Assembly (NCBI GenBank): GCA_016183065.1
Contig: JACPFF010000030.1
Location: forward strand, 30,638 to 94,637
Length of the DNA stretch: 64,000 nt
Reading direction: 5' to 3'
DNA from: Deltaproteobacteria bacterium
GTDB taxonomy: Bacteria > UBA10199 > GCA-002796325 > JACPFF01
Shown here: piece after piece, positions 44,306 to 53,448 of the stretch
Numbering within the stretch: the first letter of the stretch is position 1
Layout of the letters: each line of letters starts with the position of its first letter
Program-made: the position numbers and the translations under genes
Notes under the pieces: generated by a model
The model's database searches: none
What the model was told of the DNA's origin: nothing
Seen by the model: the letters and a program-made list of their open reading frames with translations, nothing else

Positions 44306-44632
44306 TCACTTATCCTGGGAACCGCGAACCCGTTCTTTTTGGGCCTCGAGCGCCATGTTGCATTTTGGACATCGCCCAGGGCTTTCCGCCATCACCTCGC
44401 CGTGCATCGGGCAACGATAGCGAATGTCAAATCCCGTCAGCTCGGTCATCTGCATGCCGCACTTTGGGCATTTGGCGGGGACCGCCGACAGACTCTCTTC
44501 ATGCATGGAACAGTGATAGATGACGTGCTGATGCACCGCCGCCTTTGCTGGAATGCCCGATGGACTGTTTGCCGCATACCCCGTGGCTGCAAGGATGAAC
44601 AGCCCGACCACAGTAATCATCATGCGCTTCAT
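44306..44632 (-). CDS. Exported protein with two heavy-metal-binding (HMBD) repeats
   Basis: 108 residues from ATG at 44632, supported by AGGAGG 5 nt upstream; signal peptide MKRMMITVVGLFILAATGYA. Two repeats of the YxCPMHxE...PGxCPxCxM type: YHCSMHEESLSAVPAKCPKCGMQM and YRCPMHGEVMAESPGRCPKCNMAL (both given in part). This domain is found in copper- and other metal-handling proteins, often fused to efflux systems; here it stands alone in the periplasm. Upstream of acyP. Confidence 0.85.
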   Translation of the reverse strand: MKRMMITVVGLFILAATGYAANSPSGIPAKAAVHQHVIYHCSMHEESLSAVPAKCPKCGMQMTELTGFDIRYRCPMHGEVMAESPGRCPKCNMALEAQKERVRGSQDK

Positions 44633-44683
44633 CACCGCCTCCTTTGTCAGGGACTTCCCTATACCCCTACAGGGTATTGAGCC

Positions 44684-47600
44684 TTAGCGCCGCTTCACGA
44701 AATCCGTCAATGGGAAAATCGGTGTCCGGAAAGTGGGGCCCCACAACCCAGCCGCACCGCGGCGTTGAGGGGGAGGCTCCATTACACTCCGCACAGTCTT
44801 CGACTTTGCTTCGCGGCCCAGCACAGCTGGGCCTTGGCCCGGCTTTGCCGCTGGAGGGGGGTGTGGCGACGACCGAGTCCGGGCACCCGCGAAGCGGGTG
44901 GACGAGGAAGTCCCCCAGCGCGCACCGCGCGCGAGAGGGGGAGGCTCCACCGGCTTTGCCGGTGGAGGGGGCGACGTGAGCCCCTCCAATAGTCGCAAAG
45001 TGCATCCGCCGCCGGGCGTAGACGTCTGTTCAGTATCGGCAGCGTTGCTGACCACCTCTTCCGTTGCCACGAGCGGTGCGGCATTGCCTGGCGCTGACGC
45101 CGGCACGCTGGGCGTATTCGGAAGAACCGGGGGAGCTTCGCTGAGATCCGGCATGTCTCCGGATCCTGTCGGCACAGGGTTCGGAGACGCTGCCGGCGTC
45201 GAGTCGGCATCGTCAGGATCCGTCGACGGTGATACGACATCGCCAAGTTCCCCGGTTTCACTCTCCTCTTTTGCGACCGCGACGATCAGATCTCCATCCG
45301 TGCAGTCTTCATCAATCCCATTATTCCCGGTCTCCGCCGCGCCTGGATGGACCGTCGATTGCGCATCATTGCAGTCTGCGTGATCGGCCACATACCCGGC
45401 GGGCTGTGCACAATCGAACTGCACGACGTCCGGGTCGCCATAGCCATCGCCATCGAGGTCGCGATACCATGCAGAGGGCGTCTTCGGTACGCATGTCAGC
45501 GGCATGCCCGCCATACAGTTGGCCACAATCACCTGGCAGGCGCCGACACCGCACATCTGTGTGCCCAAATACTCATCGATGCCGCCATCGCAGTCATTGT
45601 CGAGACCGTCGCATACTTCGAGCGGCGTTTTTCCGCAGGTCCCGCAGGCATTCACCGTGCCGGTCTCGATCGGTTCATGCTTCACGGCATCAACCGTCTC
45701 GTCACAGAAATCGTTGGTGCACACGAGACCATCATTGACCACAGGTGGCAGGCCACTTTGACAGCTCCCCTTACCGTCACACGACTCTGCACCATTGCAA
45801 AACAGACCGTCCAGACATGGCATCCCTTTCGGTTGAAACTTTTCCTGGCACACCACACTTTCTGTGCCCGAACAGGCATACGTCCCTGTGACGCAGGTCC
45901 CCGCTGCAGGCGACAACTGACAAGGCGTTCCCGGCTTTCCGGAGAGCGCCGCGCATCCCCCACAGGCATTCACCTTGCCGGCCCCGATTGGTGTATGCGC
46001 GCATCCGGACTCCGCACTGCACGTATCGACCGTGCACTGGTTCTTGTCATTGCAGAGGGCATTGTTGGGGGCATGGGTGACTTGGTCTGCTTCCTCATCA
46101 CAACTATCGACCGTACAGGCCACGGCATCGTCGACAATATCGTTCGATGAAATACATGCACCAATCCCGTTGCACTTCTCGGCACCATTGCAGAAGAGCC
46201 CATCGTCACAGGGCGTCCCGAATGAGACACTCTGTGGCACTTTTTTTAACCCCCATTTTCCCGACTTGCAGACAAATTGCTGACAGACATTGTCCTGGTT
46301 TGGGAGCACCCATCCGACAGGAAAAGGCGTTGGCTGACACGAAACAGACTCCGGCCCATTGCAGCGATAGGTGTAGCTCTGGCAGGCCTCCGGATCGAGT
46401 CCCGTGCACACGGCACCAAGCTGCGGAAAGTCTTCGTCGATCTCCCCATCACAACCATTGTCGAATCCGTCACAAATTTCTTCGGCCCCGGGATGGACGT
46501 CGGGATTGGTATCACTGCAGTCCCCCTGCTCCACGGTGATACCGTCAAGATCACTATCCAAGATGGGTGCGGGAACCAGGGTCTGAATGTTGTAAAGGTA
46601 GACCCGTGGCAGTGACGACCCAGGGGCCGCAATGGCCACCAATGATCCACCTTTGGTCATAGTGGCACGCACAATCTCCCACCCAAAATGCTGCGCCGGT
46701 GGCTCACTCATTGGCGGACGTATCACAAAATCGGCAAGCCCCATTGCCAGCCCCGACGCCTGGGTCTCTGCGCCCCAAAAACCGTAGAGAAGCCCTGTCG
46801 CATTGACACTTTTTTCCTGATAGCCGATCTCCCCCGAGACAAATTCATCCATCCCGTCGCCATTGACGTCCCCAACGGTTCTCAAAACACGTCTCCCGAT
46901 TTTTTCCAACGAACTGAGAAACGTGTCCACGATGGGCTGATAGCCGAAATCCGCAAACATCCGATCGAGAAAATAGGGGTGTTCAACCTGATTGACGGCA
47001 AATTTCTTGGCATTGGGACCGCTCGTCTCGAGGGGATGGCCATAAATCAGTTGGAATCCGGCCGGCGTCTGGCTCATGACACTCAGAAATCCGGTCAGGA
47101 AGTCCTGGATGCCATCCCCGTTGACATCGCCTGCGCGCGATGGCCACTGTGACCAGAACGAAATCAGTTTGCCGACCGGCGTGAGTTTCTGCCCATACTC
47201 ATCTTCGTCCAACATGTGCGACGGAATCCCATTCAGATGCCCAGGGACAAGAAACGGTGCTGGCGCGAATTGCGGAGCCAACAAGAGATCGTCGATCCCG
47301 TCCCCGGTGACATCGCCCGGCCCGGCAATACGCATCCCCTCGGCTGCAAAGGTACCTGGCAAGAGTGTTGTCGGATATAAGGGGTATCCCGTCACCATCG
47401 ACCCTGCCACCTCATGAATCGGCAGAGTCAGCGAACCGAGGGCATTCGCGGATTTGCCATAGAGAATATAGACCCGTCCGATATCGACCTGGTTGGCGCT
47501 GAATCCGCCACTGCTCGCGACGAGATCGTCTGCACCGTCGCCATTGAGATCGCCCCCATTGATCACATAGAATCCAAAATAGTCGTGCGCATGTTCACCG

Positions 47601-49891
47601 ATCCAGCAGGCATCGGCGCTCGTCCACGGCATGGCCGAGGACCATTGCGTGTGATATTTCCCGAGGAAGAGGCAGACGCGTCCGCTCAACGATCCGTTCG
47701 TCGTTGTTGCAGAGGAATAGCCGAGGGCCACGTCATCAAAGCCGTCCGCATCAAAGTCGAGGACGGCGACACTGAATCCGAGCTGCTCGGATTCGGAGGG
47801 ACTTTTTGCGACCCATGCAATCTGATCGGCGCCCTCTGGAACCAATGCTATGGACGATACGAGCGTCTCCTGACCGTACACCACATAGACATGCGCCAGT
47901 GTTTGCGAAATGCACCACGCTCCATCAAATGTTTGGCTATTGGCCAGACACGTGGGCGCACCAATCACGAGATCGTCGAGACCGTCGTTATTGATATCGC
48001 CAACAGCCAACGCCTCGCCAAACCGCATCCCCTGGGCATTGGCCAGGCTGATGGTATGGGAAGGAGTCAGCGCCGAATATTGAAACGGGACCTGGTCCTC
48101 GCCACAGACCTTTTCTTGCGCATCGTAGACCCGCAGGCGGATGCGGTATTTCCCCGCAACGCCACCTTGCAACGCCACACTCCCCAGATCATCACCAGAA
48201 TCTGGTTTAGGCATTGCATCGAGTTCCTCCCATGTCGACCATGATTCCCCCTGTCCTCCTTTGGTCACGGCCAAGGCATAGCTTACGGCATGATGTCCGC
48301 CGACCATGCCAGTGACGGTCACCGGTTGGACCTGCGCCACGGTATGGCGTTGCGGCGACAGAATTTGTGCCTCGCAAAACGCCGCTGTCGCGAGGGCCTT
48401 GGCCGCGTTGATGCGTCCGTAGCCCCAGCGATTGTCCCATGCCGGTTTCCCGAAATCCTCCGCGCTCATCCGTACAATCTGGCGCACTTCATCGACGGTC
48501 AATGGCGGCTCCATCGCTTGATACGCACTGAGAATCAATCCGACCAACCCAGCCACATGCGGCGAGGCCATGCTGGTCCCCGCAGCGAGCGCATATTGCG
48601 TGCCGAGGAGGAAATTCGCATCGCCGAGCATGTTGGTGCCACCCGCCCGCAATGAGAGAATATTATAGCTGTTGGGCTTGAGCGTCGATGCATCACCACC
48701 GCCCGGCGCTGCGACATCAATTTTTTCCCCGTAGTTGGAAAAGGAAGAAAGCGTGTCCTCCACCGTGGAGGCAGCCACCGTAATGACTTCCGCATATCCC
48801 GCGGGGAAAAACCCGGCCCCGTTAATCGCGTCATTCCCTGCAGCCACCACGTGGATCACCCCCAGGCTGTTGGCATATGCAATCGCGGACTGCATCGCCG
48901 GTGCTGGATAGATGGTCCCCAGACTCATGTTGACCACATCGGCCCCATTATCAGCGGCGTAGACCACGCCGCCCGCTAATTGATCGACCGAGGCATAAAA
49001 ACCGGTCGGATCCCCGCTACTCGGCGGGGGTTGCTTGCTCCCGCCGAGCACCTTCACCGCCATGATCTTGGCGTTCCACATCATTCCGACCACGCCGAGC
49101 GTATTGTCACCGACCGCCCCGATGGTCCCCGCCACGTGGGTCCCGTGCCCGACCAGATCCTGCGGGAGGGGATCGTCATCGGCAAAATCATATCCATAGA
49201 CATCATCCACGTAACCATTGCCGTCATCGTCCACCGCTGGTTTGCCGTTCAACTCGGCCAGATTCTGGTACATATTCCCCTGCAGGTCCTCGTGTTCCCA
49301 GTCGACCCCGGTATCAATGACGCCAACGACCAGCGAAGAATCGCCGGTCGAGACCTCCCACGCCTCTTCGGCGTCGACATTGTACAGGCCCCAGAGATCC
49401 GCGTATGGCTGTTTCCATGATGACATGGTGGAGAAGTAGGGATCGTTCGGAATCGCGAGGAGACGGAGATAATAATTCGGTGACACACTCCGAATGTCAG
49501 GAGAATCGGCCAGCATCCGCACTGCCCGTTCAACATCGACCGATTGACCGGAGAGACGGACGACAAAGAACCGGTGCAGGTTTTGGACGGGCGCTTGTCG
49601 TGGCTGTCGCGCCTGCCGTTGCGCAAATTTTTTGGCGACGGCTGCCCGATGCATCGCAATCGCCTCGGACGACTCCCCGAGATGCGGATAGAGATGATGC
49701 AACCCGCTCACGGAAAATGTTGGCGAGATGGCGTGGGCAATGACGGTGAGCGGATTCGCGTGATCCTGCGCCAATTCAACAATCACTTCATTCGGTACGT
49801 AGGAAAGCTGGGAGCTTGGGGCAGCGGCGATCGCACCATGGTAGAGACACCAGAGGACCATCGTGCACACGATGCGCAGAGGGCGAATCAT
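44684..49891 (-). CDS. Giant secreted subtilase with FG-GAP and MopE-like repeats
   Basis: 1735 residues. Signal peptide ending HGAIAAA, a propeptide-like region (30-145), and an S8 peptidase with D193 (VVGVIDTG), H249 (GHGTHVAG), N353 (AAGND) and S440 (GTSMASPHVAG). Residues about 620-1150 contain FG-GAP/integrin-like units (GDINNDGLDDLVIGAP, LDFDADGFDDVALG, GDVTGDGIDDLLLAP). Then Cys-rich MopE-like parts (ICDGFDNGCDGEIDED, DGYGDPD). After GGGCTLR, residues about 1633-1719 are encoded by repeat R8, exactly 87 codons, and 16 residues follow. Removing R8 leaves the frame intact. Extracellular protease, substrate unknown. Confidence 0.9.
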   Translation of the reverse strand: MIRPLRIVCTMVLWCLYHGAIAAAPSSQLSYVPNEVIVELAQDHANPLTVIAHAISPTFSVSGLHHLYPHLGESSEAIAMHRAAVAKKFAQRQARQPRQAPVQNLHRFFVVRLSGQSVDVERAVRMLADSPDIRSVSPNYYLRLLAIPNDPYFSTMSSWKQPYADLWGLYNVDAEEAWEVSTGDSSLVVGVIDTGVDWEHEDLQGNMYQNLAELNGKPAVDDDGNGYVDDVYGYDFADDDPLPQDLVGHGTHVAGTIGAVGDNTLGVVGMMWNAKIMAVKVLGGSKQPPPSSGDPTGFYASVDQLAGGVVYAADNGADVVNMSLGTIYPAPAMQSAIAYANSLGVIHVVAAGNDAINGAGFFPAGYAEVITVAASTVEDTLSSFSNYGEKIDVAAPGGGDASTLKPNSYNILSLRAGGTNMLGDANFLLGTQYALAAGTSMASPHVAGLVGLILSAYQAMEPPLTVDEVRQIVRMSAEDFGKPAWDNRWGYGRINAAKALATAAFCEAQILSPQRHTVAQVQPVTVTGMVGGHHAVSYALAVTKGGQGESWSTWEELDAMPKPDSGDDLGSVALQGGVAGKYRIRLRVYDAQEKVCGEDQVPFQYSALTPSHTISLANAQGMRFGEALAVGDINNDGLDDLVIGAPTCLANSQTFDGAWCISQTLAHVYVVYGQETLVSSIALVPEGADQIAWVAKSPSESEQLGFSVAVLDFDADGFDDVALGYSSATTTNGSLSGRVCLFLGKYHTQWSSAMPWTSADACWIGEHAHDYFGFYVINGGDLNGDGADDLVASSGGFSANQVDIGRVYILYGKSANALGSLTLPIHEVAGSMVTGYPLYPTTLLPGTFAAEGMRIAGPGDVTGDGIDDLLLAPQFAPAPFLVPGHLNGIPSHMLDEDEYGQKLTPVGKLISFWSQWPSRAGDVNGDGIQDFLTGFLSVMSQTPAGFQLIYGHPLETSGPNAKKFAVNQVEHPYFLDRMFADFGYQPIVDTFLSSLEKIGRRVLRTVGDVNGDGMDEFVSGEIGYQEKSVNATGLLYGFWGAETQASGLAMGLADFVIRPPMSEPPAQHFGWEIVRATMTKGGSLVAIAAPGSSLPRVYLYNIQTLVPAPILDSDLDGITVEQGDCSDTNPDVHPGAEEICDGFDNGCDGEIDEDFPQLGAVCTGLDPEACQSYTYRCNGPESVSCQPTPFPVGWVLPNQDNVCQQFVCKSGKWGLKKVPQSVSFGTPCDDGLFCNGAEKCNGIGACISSNDIVDDAVACTVDSCDEEADQVTHAPNNALCNDKNQCTVDTCSAESGCAHTPIGAGKVNACGGCAALSGKPGTPCQLSPAAGTCVTGTYACSGTESVVCQEKFQPKGMPCLDGLFCNGAESCDGKGSCQSGLPPVVNDGLVCTNDFCDETVDAVKHEPIETGTVNACGTCGKTPLEVCDGLDNDCDGGIDEYLGTQMCGVGACQVIVANCMAGMPLTCVPKTPSAWYRDLDGDGYGDPDVVQFDCAQPAGYVADHADCNDAQSTVHPGAAETGNNGIDEDCTDGDLIVAVAKEESETGELGDVVSPSTDPDDADSTPAASPNPVPTGSGDMPDLSEAPPVLPNTPSVPASAPGNAAPLVATEEVVSNAADTEQTSTPGGGCTLRLLEGLTSPPPPAKPVEPPPLARGARWGTSSSTRFAGARTRSSPHPPPAAKPGQGPAVLGREAKSKTVRSVMEPPPQRRGAAGLWGPTFRTPIFPLTDFVKRR
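44733..44993 (+). repeat. Hairpin cassette R8 inside the subtilase gene
   Basis: GTGGGGCCCCAC to GAGCCCCTCCAATAGT, 261 bp. It contains one E unit (44871-44942, stems GTCC/GGAC, CACCCGC/GCGGGTG and TCCCCC/GGGGGA). In the first GCTCC...stem a different insert (ATTACACTCCGCACAG..., with GGCCCAG/CTGGGCC) replaces the left arm AGC. The element lies antisense to the gene and is translated as EGLTSPPPPAKPVEPPP... . Confidence 0.9.
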
Positions 49892-50121
49892 GCCATCTCT
49901 CCTCGGTCAGCAGGTGTCCCACCGCACAACACTGACTCTTAAATGCCATTCGCATGGTCGACAGATACTCTGCCGATGATCACCCGCAAATGCCCGCCAA
50001 TCTTCAATATGCGACGTTCATAGAATCACATTGCACCCGTTGTCTAGCGTAAAATCCGATGCCCCACTGAAATCTCAGGATATCCGTATGTTGCAACGTC
50101 CCGATATACAAGGCTCTTGGC

Positions 50122-50538
50122 CTACTCCAGGGCAATCAACGCAATCTGCGATCCGGATTTCTGCAGCGTAATGCGCGTGGCCTCGCCACCGGCATGAGAG
50201 ACCGATAGGGCTCTTGGCGCATGCACAAAACGACGATGGTAGGTCGTGCTATAGGCATTCGTCCGTTCCAGACAGTGCACACTCAGGGTCCCATTGCCGT
50301 GCAACGTCATGGTGTACACATCTGCACACCCGGCAGGGCGGCGTTTTGGGTGATGCAAAAAAGTCCGCGTCTTTTCCGTCGACTGTGCAAGCGCCTCCGC
50401 CTCCGTTTCGATCTCAAAGGCGACCCGCGTTGCCGCATCGGTCATGAAATCCCGGCAACCGGAGCAGATGAGAAAACCCGGGAGCAAGAGGCCGACGAAC
50501 ATGCGTTGCATCCTCTTCCTGGGTTGAGACATGCTCAT
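50122..50538 (-). CDS. Small lipoprotein of unknown function
   Basis: 138 residues. Lipoprotein signal MQRMFVGLLLPGFLICSGC within the N-terminus (starts at MSMSQPRKRMQRM; the exact start is uncertain), lipobox ICSGC. The mature domain has two further cysteines and a strand-rich end (LSVSHAGGEATRITLQKSGSQIALIALE, in part). Possibly related in position to the surface-protein cluster around it. The 230 nt on one side (49892-50121) and 195 nt on the other contain no gene. Confidence 0.65.
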   Translation of the reverse strand: MSMSQPRKRMQRMFVGLLLPGFLICSGCRDFMTDAATRVAFEIETEAEALAQSTEKTRTFLHHPKRRPAGCADVYTMTLHGNGTLSVHCLERTNAYSTTYHRRFVHAPRALSVSHAGGEATRITLQKSGSQIALIALE

Positions 50539-50733
50539 TGCGATCGCTCCATCACCTGGTGATATACCGGAACACCACCGTAATGTGCAATCATTCCATT
50601 TGTTTACGCAATGAGGCGCAACCTATCGAGTGGTGTGCCGATCTACCACTCAGATTCGTCAAATAAGTACTGGTCAAGCAGACGCCATCGTAACATACCC
50701 TGGAGCCTGAACAGCCGTCGGGAGTCATGGGTC

Positions 50734-51579
50734 ATGGCGAGACCACTCGAAGATTTTGGATACACACTGCGACCCATTTCTCTGCGCGCACTTGGAATCC
50801 ACCGGGGCTCCGTGGGCAAGGAGGCGTTCGACGAATATCAAGAGATTGCCCAGGAAAGCGGATCGTCGCGGATCGACACACTCGATGAGGCCGAAGAAAT
50901 CTATTTCCTCCTCTTGCAAGAACAGGAAGCGCTGGCAAAAAAATTGCGGGAGACGGTCATTGCCAGACTGTCGGTCAACCCGTTGCAGCGCGGGCGGCAG
51001 GTCGTCCTGAAAACCACCCCGGACGATGGCTATTTCAGAATCATTTCACACGATAACCATCAATTGCAGGTGAGCACCCTTTTCGGCGATTTCACAGACT
51101 ATTCGCTGACCACCACATGGCGACGCGAACGCGCCATGGACGGCCATGCCATATGGGAGACCGGATTTGAGTTGAGCATCGTATTGCTGGTGGCCCGTAA
51201 TGCGGATACCATTGATGCCGATCTCTTTATTGTCGGCGCAGAGGCCTGCGCACCCGATCTCGAACGGCGCCATCTCTTCTGGATTGAGACCACGACAGGA
51301 ACCGCGGCAGACGGAGGAGAAGCCGTGGCGGACGGAGCAACCCCAGGCGAACTCTCGCTCCATCTGTTGAGCGGATTGGAGCTCGTCCAATCGGTCGGCC
51401 GCACCTCGGATGGGGCATTGCAATTCGCGCATCGGGTGTGCGAGACCAAGGCCTTGATCAACACGGTCAATCGGTACAGCCTGACCTGTAGCGATCGTGC
51501 CTGGATCCCGCCAGTGGAGATCACCCCGCAACTTTTTTCCGAAATCGGGAGCTACCGGCTCCCTGCGATGTCTCGTTAA
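50734..51579 (+). CDS. Cytosolic protein of unknown function
   Basis: 281 residues from ATG at 50734 ([10 protein letters not shown]), with GGGAG 12 nt upstream; the frame is open 41 codons further without protein character. Helical N-terminus ([25 protein letters not shown]) followed by a beta-rich part ([45 protein letters not shown]). No signal, no known motif. The 3' end overlaps the convergent collagen-like gene by 4 nt. Confidence 0.6.
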   Translation: MARPLEDFGYTLRPISLRALGIHRGSVGKEAFDEYQEIAQESGSSRIDTLDEAEEIYFLLLQEQEALAKKLRETVIARLSVNPLQRGRQVVLKTTPDDGYFRIISHDNHQLQVSTLFGDFTDYSLTTTWRRERAMDGHAIWETGFELSIVLLVARNADTIDADLFIVGAEACAPDLERRHLFWIETTTGTAADGGEAVADGATPGELSLHLLSGLELVQSVGRTSDGALQFAHRVCETKALINTVNRYSLTCSDRAWIPPVEITPQLFSEIGSYRLPAMSR

Positions 51580-52655
51580 TCCGCGACAATACAGAGCAGA
51601 GAGGCCGTGATGGTGTACGTCCACGTCTGGTTGAGATTCGAATCATCGAGTCCGCGTCCGGCGCAATGCCAGCCAGCTGCGGACGTTGTGCTCTGCCACG
51701 CAGTCGGGGCGTTTTGGGTGAAGGTGACCTTGCGCTGGTACTTTTTGTTCTCACTGGTTTCACCAAAATCGATGGTGATGGCACAACCGCCGCTCACGGC
51801 AATATCTGTGACATTATCACAGTAGGCAATCGCTGCTCCCTCTTCGACGCGATGGTCTCGACTCAGATCGTCCGAGGTCGTGGCAGCGGTGCGCAGATAG
51901 AGATCGCTTTTTGTGGTGTAGAGTCCACCGCCCTGCGGACCTTGCAGACCTGCGGGTCCTTGGGGGCCGGTCTCACCTTGAGCGCCTTGCGGTCCCGCCG
52001 GCCCCTGTGGACCAGTTGCGCCAGCCGCTCCTGGTGGACCGATGGCACCGGCCTCCCCTTTTTCACCCTGGAGGCCTTGTGCGCCTGCTGCACCCTGGGG
52101 TCCGGCAGGGCCGATCTTGCCCTGAGGCCCTTCAGGCCCCTCCGACCCAACGCTCCCCGCCGTCGTCGCACCACCAAATCCATTGAACGAACCGACCCAT
52201 TCCCCCTCGGCGTTAATGACCTCTCCGACACCCTCAATTGCCACCCGCGGGAGCGTGGCCTCGGGGACTAACTGTTGCGCCACTTCAGCGACACGCGCAA
52301 AGGGGACGCTTCCGATCGTGGTCCGCGGATGCATTTCCGAATCACCATCCACCTGCATCCCCAGATAGAGGTCACCGGCAAGAAAGATTTCCTTTGGCAA
52401 TGTGACATCCGAGCCGAGCGAGACCCGGTAGGAGCCATTGGTGAATGTCACCGTCTTCTGTTCTCCCCACAAGACCAGGCTGCTTTCAGGATCGTCGTAC
52501 AAACGAAACCAGACCGTATGCGTCCCGTTCATTCCAACACCATCCAAATCCGTGACCACCCCCGACTGATGGAGCAGATGGGATTGATCCGCTGCCCAGA
52601 CGGTGACACTCCCGCCGAGCAACATCATCACGAGCCATGGAGTGACCCGTTTCAT
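51576..52655 (-). CDS. Secreted collagen-like (Gly-x-y) protein
   Basis: 359 residues: signal peptide [21 protein letters not shown], a globular N-terminal part with [17 protein letters not shown], then about 26 Gly-x-y triplets ([19 protein letters not shown] and on, about residues 170-246), and a C-terminal globular domain ending LLCIVAD. Triple-helical stalks of this kind occur in bacterial surface proteins. It overlaps the upstream lipoprotein stop as ATGA, so the two are coupled and probably form one surface structure. Confidence 0.85.
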   Translation of the reverse strand: MKRVTPWLVMMLLGGSVTVWAADQSHLLHQSGVVTDLDGVGMNGTHTVWFRLYDDPESSLVLWGEQKTVTFTNGSYRVSLGSDVTLPKEIFLAGDLYLGMQVDGDSEMHPRTTIGSVPFARVAEVAQQLVPEATLPRVAIEGVGEVINAEGEWVGSFNGFGGATTAGSVGSEGPEGPQGKIGPAGPQGAAGAQGLQGEKGEAGAIGPPGAAGATGPQGPAGPQGAQGETGPQGPAGLQGPQGGGLYTTKSDLYLRTAATTSDDLSRDHRVEEGAAIAYCDNVTDIAVSGGCAITIDFGETSENKKYQRKVTFTQNAPTAWQSTTSAAGWHCAGRGLDDSNLNQTWTYTITASLLCIVAD

Positions 52656-53005
52656 TCGAATGTCACTCCGTAATTGGTGAGAAAATTGACGGCCTCGAAG
52701 GGAAACAATGCACTCTCGGCACTCCCCCCATGAATATCATACGATTGAAAGGTGATGGCGGTCGCAATGTATCGTTCTGAACGCGTAGAGACACTGCCGA
52801 CGCCAAAATCCGCGGCCATTAACGCGTGCAACTCCCCGACCGCCAATGGCGTGTTGCCATGGACTTCAGCCGTTGCGGTGCCCAACTCACTGGGGACCTG
52901 TATCTCTAACCCAGGATACTCGCCCAAGGCCCCACAGCCAAGACCCGCACTGATGAGCATGCTGCAGAGGCACTCCCGCATATAGCGTCGAAGGGATGCG
53001 GACAT
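52652..53005 (-). CDS. Lipoprotein coupled to the collagen-like protein
   Basis: 117 residues. N-terminus [27 protein letters not shown] with lipobox AGLGC. The mature part is short and strand-rich ([37 protein letters not shown]). The stop overlaps the collagen-like gene start (ATGA). A membrane-anchored partner of the collagen-like protein is inferred from coupling only. Confidence 0.65.
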   Translation of the reverse strand: MSASLRRYMRECLCSMLISAGLGCGALGEYPGLEIQVPSELGTATAEVHGNTPLAVGELHALMAADFGVGSVSTRSERYIATAITFQSYDIHGGSAESALFPFEAVNFLTNYGVTFE

Positions 53006-53448
53006 ATGATGTCTGAGTGAGCAAGATGCATGCCACCCATGGTGGGAGAGAAAATTTCATAACATGAATAAAAGTATATAGTTCGATAAAGATTACTATC
53101 CGACATTCGACACTCTGAGAAAAAGTCCTCTCAAGATGGAAAAAACTGTTGAACTTTTGACGGTCAGGACGTGCGGTCATCAAGACCTCTGCTCCTGTGT
53201 CTGACCCTCAGGTCATTCATTTGATCATCATGATGGCAATGAGGTATCCAGAAACCCAGTTTGATATATTTCCCAGCGTACGCACCATGGAAGAGATTTA
53301 TAACATCACAGCATTACAGACATTTCTTTTCATTGACGCTGAGAATGCCTGGGACCATTTTCGGCACCGATGTTGCATTCTTCTCTGACAGCGTTCACCC
53401 TTCGAGAAGCACTAAGGGGAGGAACGTAAAAAAATTAGTGATTACGAT
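53006..53448. other. Gene-free AT-rich interval
   Basis: 443 nt between the divergent lipoprotein genes. Only short ORFs without recognisable content. AT-rich stretches around 53057-53100 could hold promoters for both directions. No repeat of the hairpin families and no tRNA seen. Confidence 0.5.
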
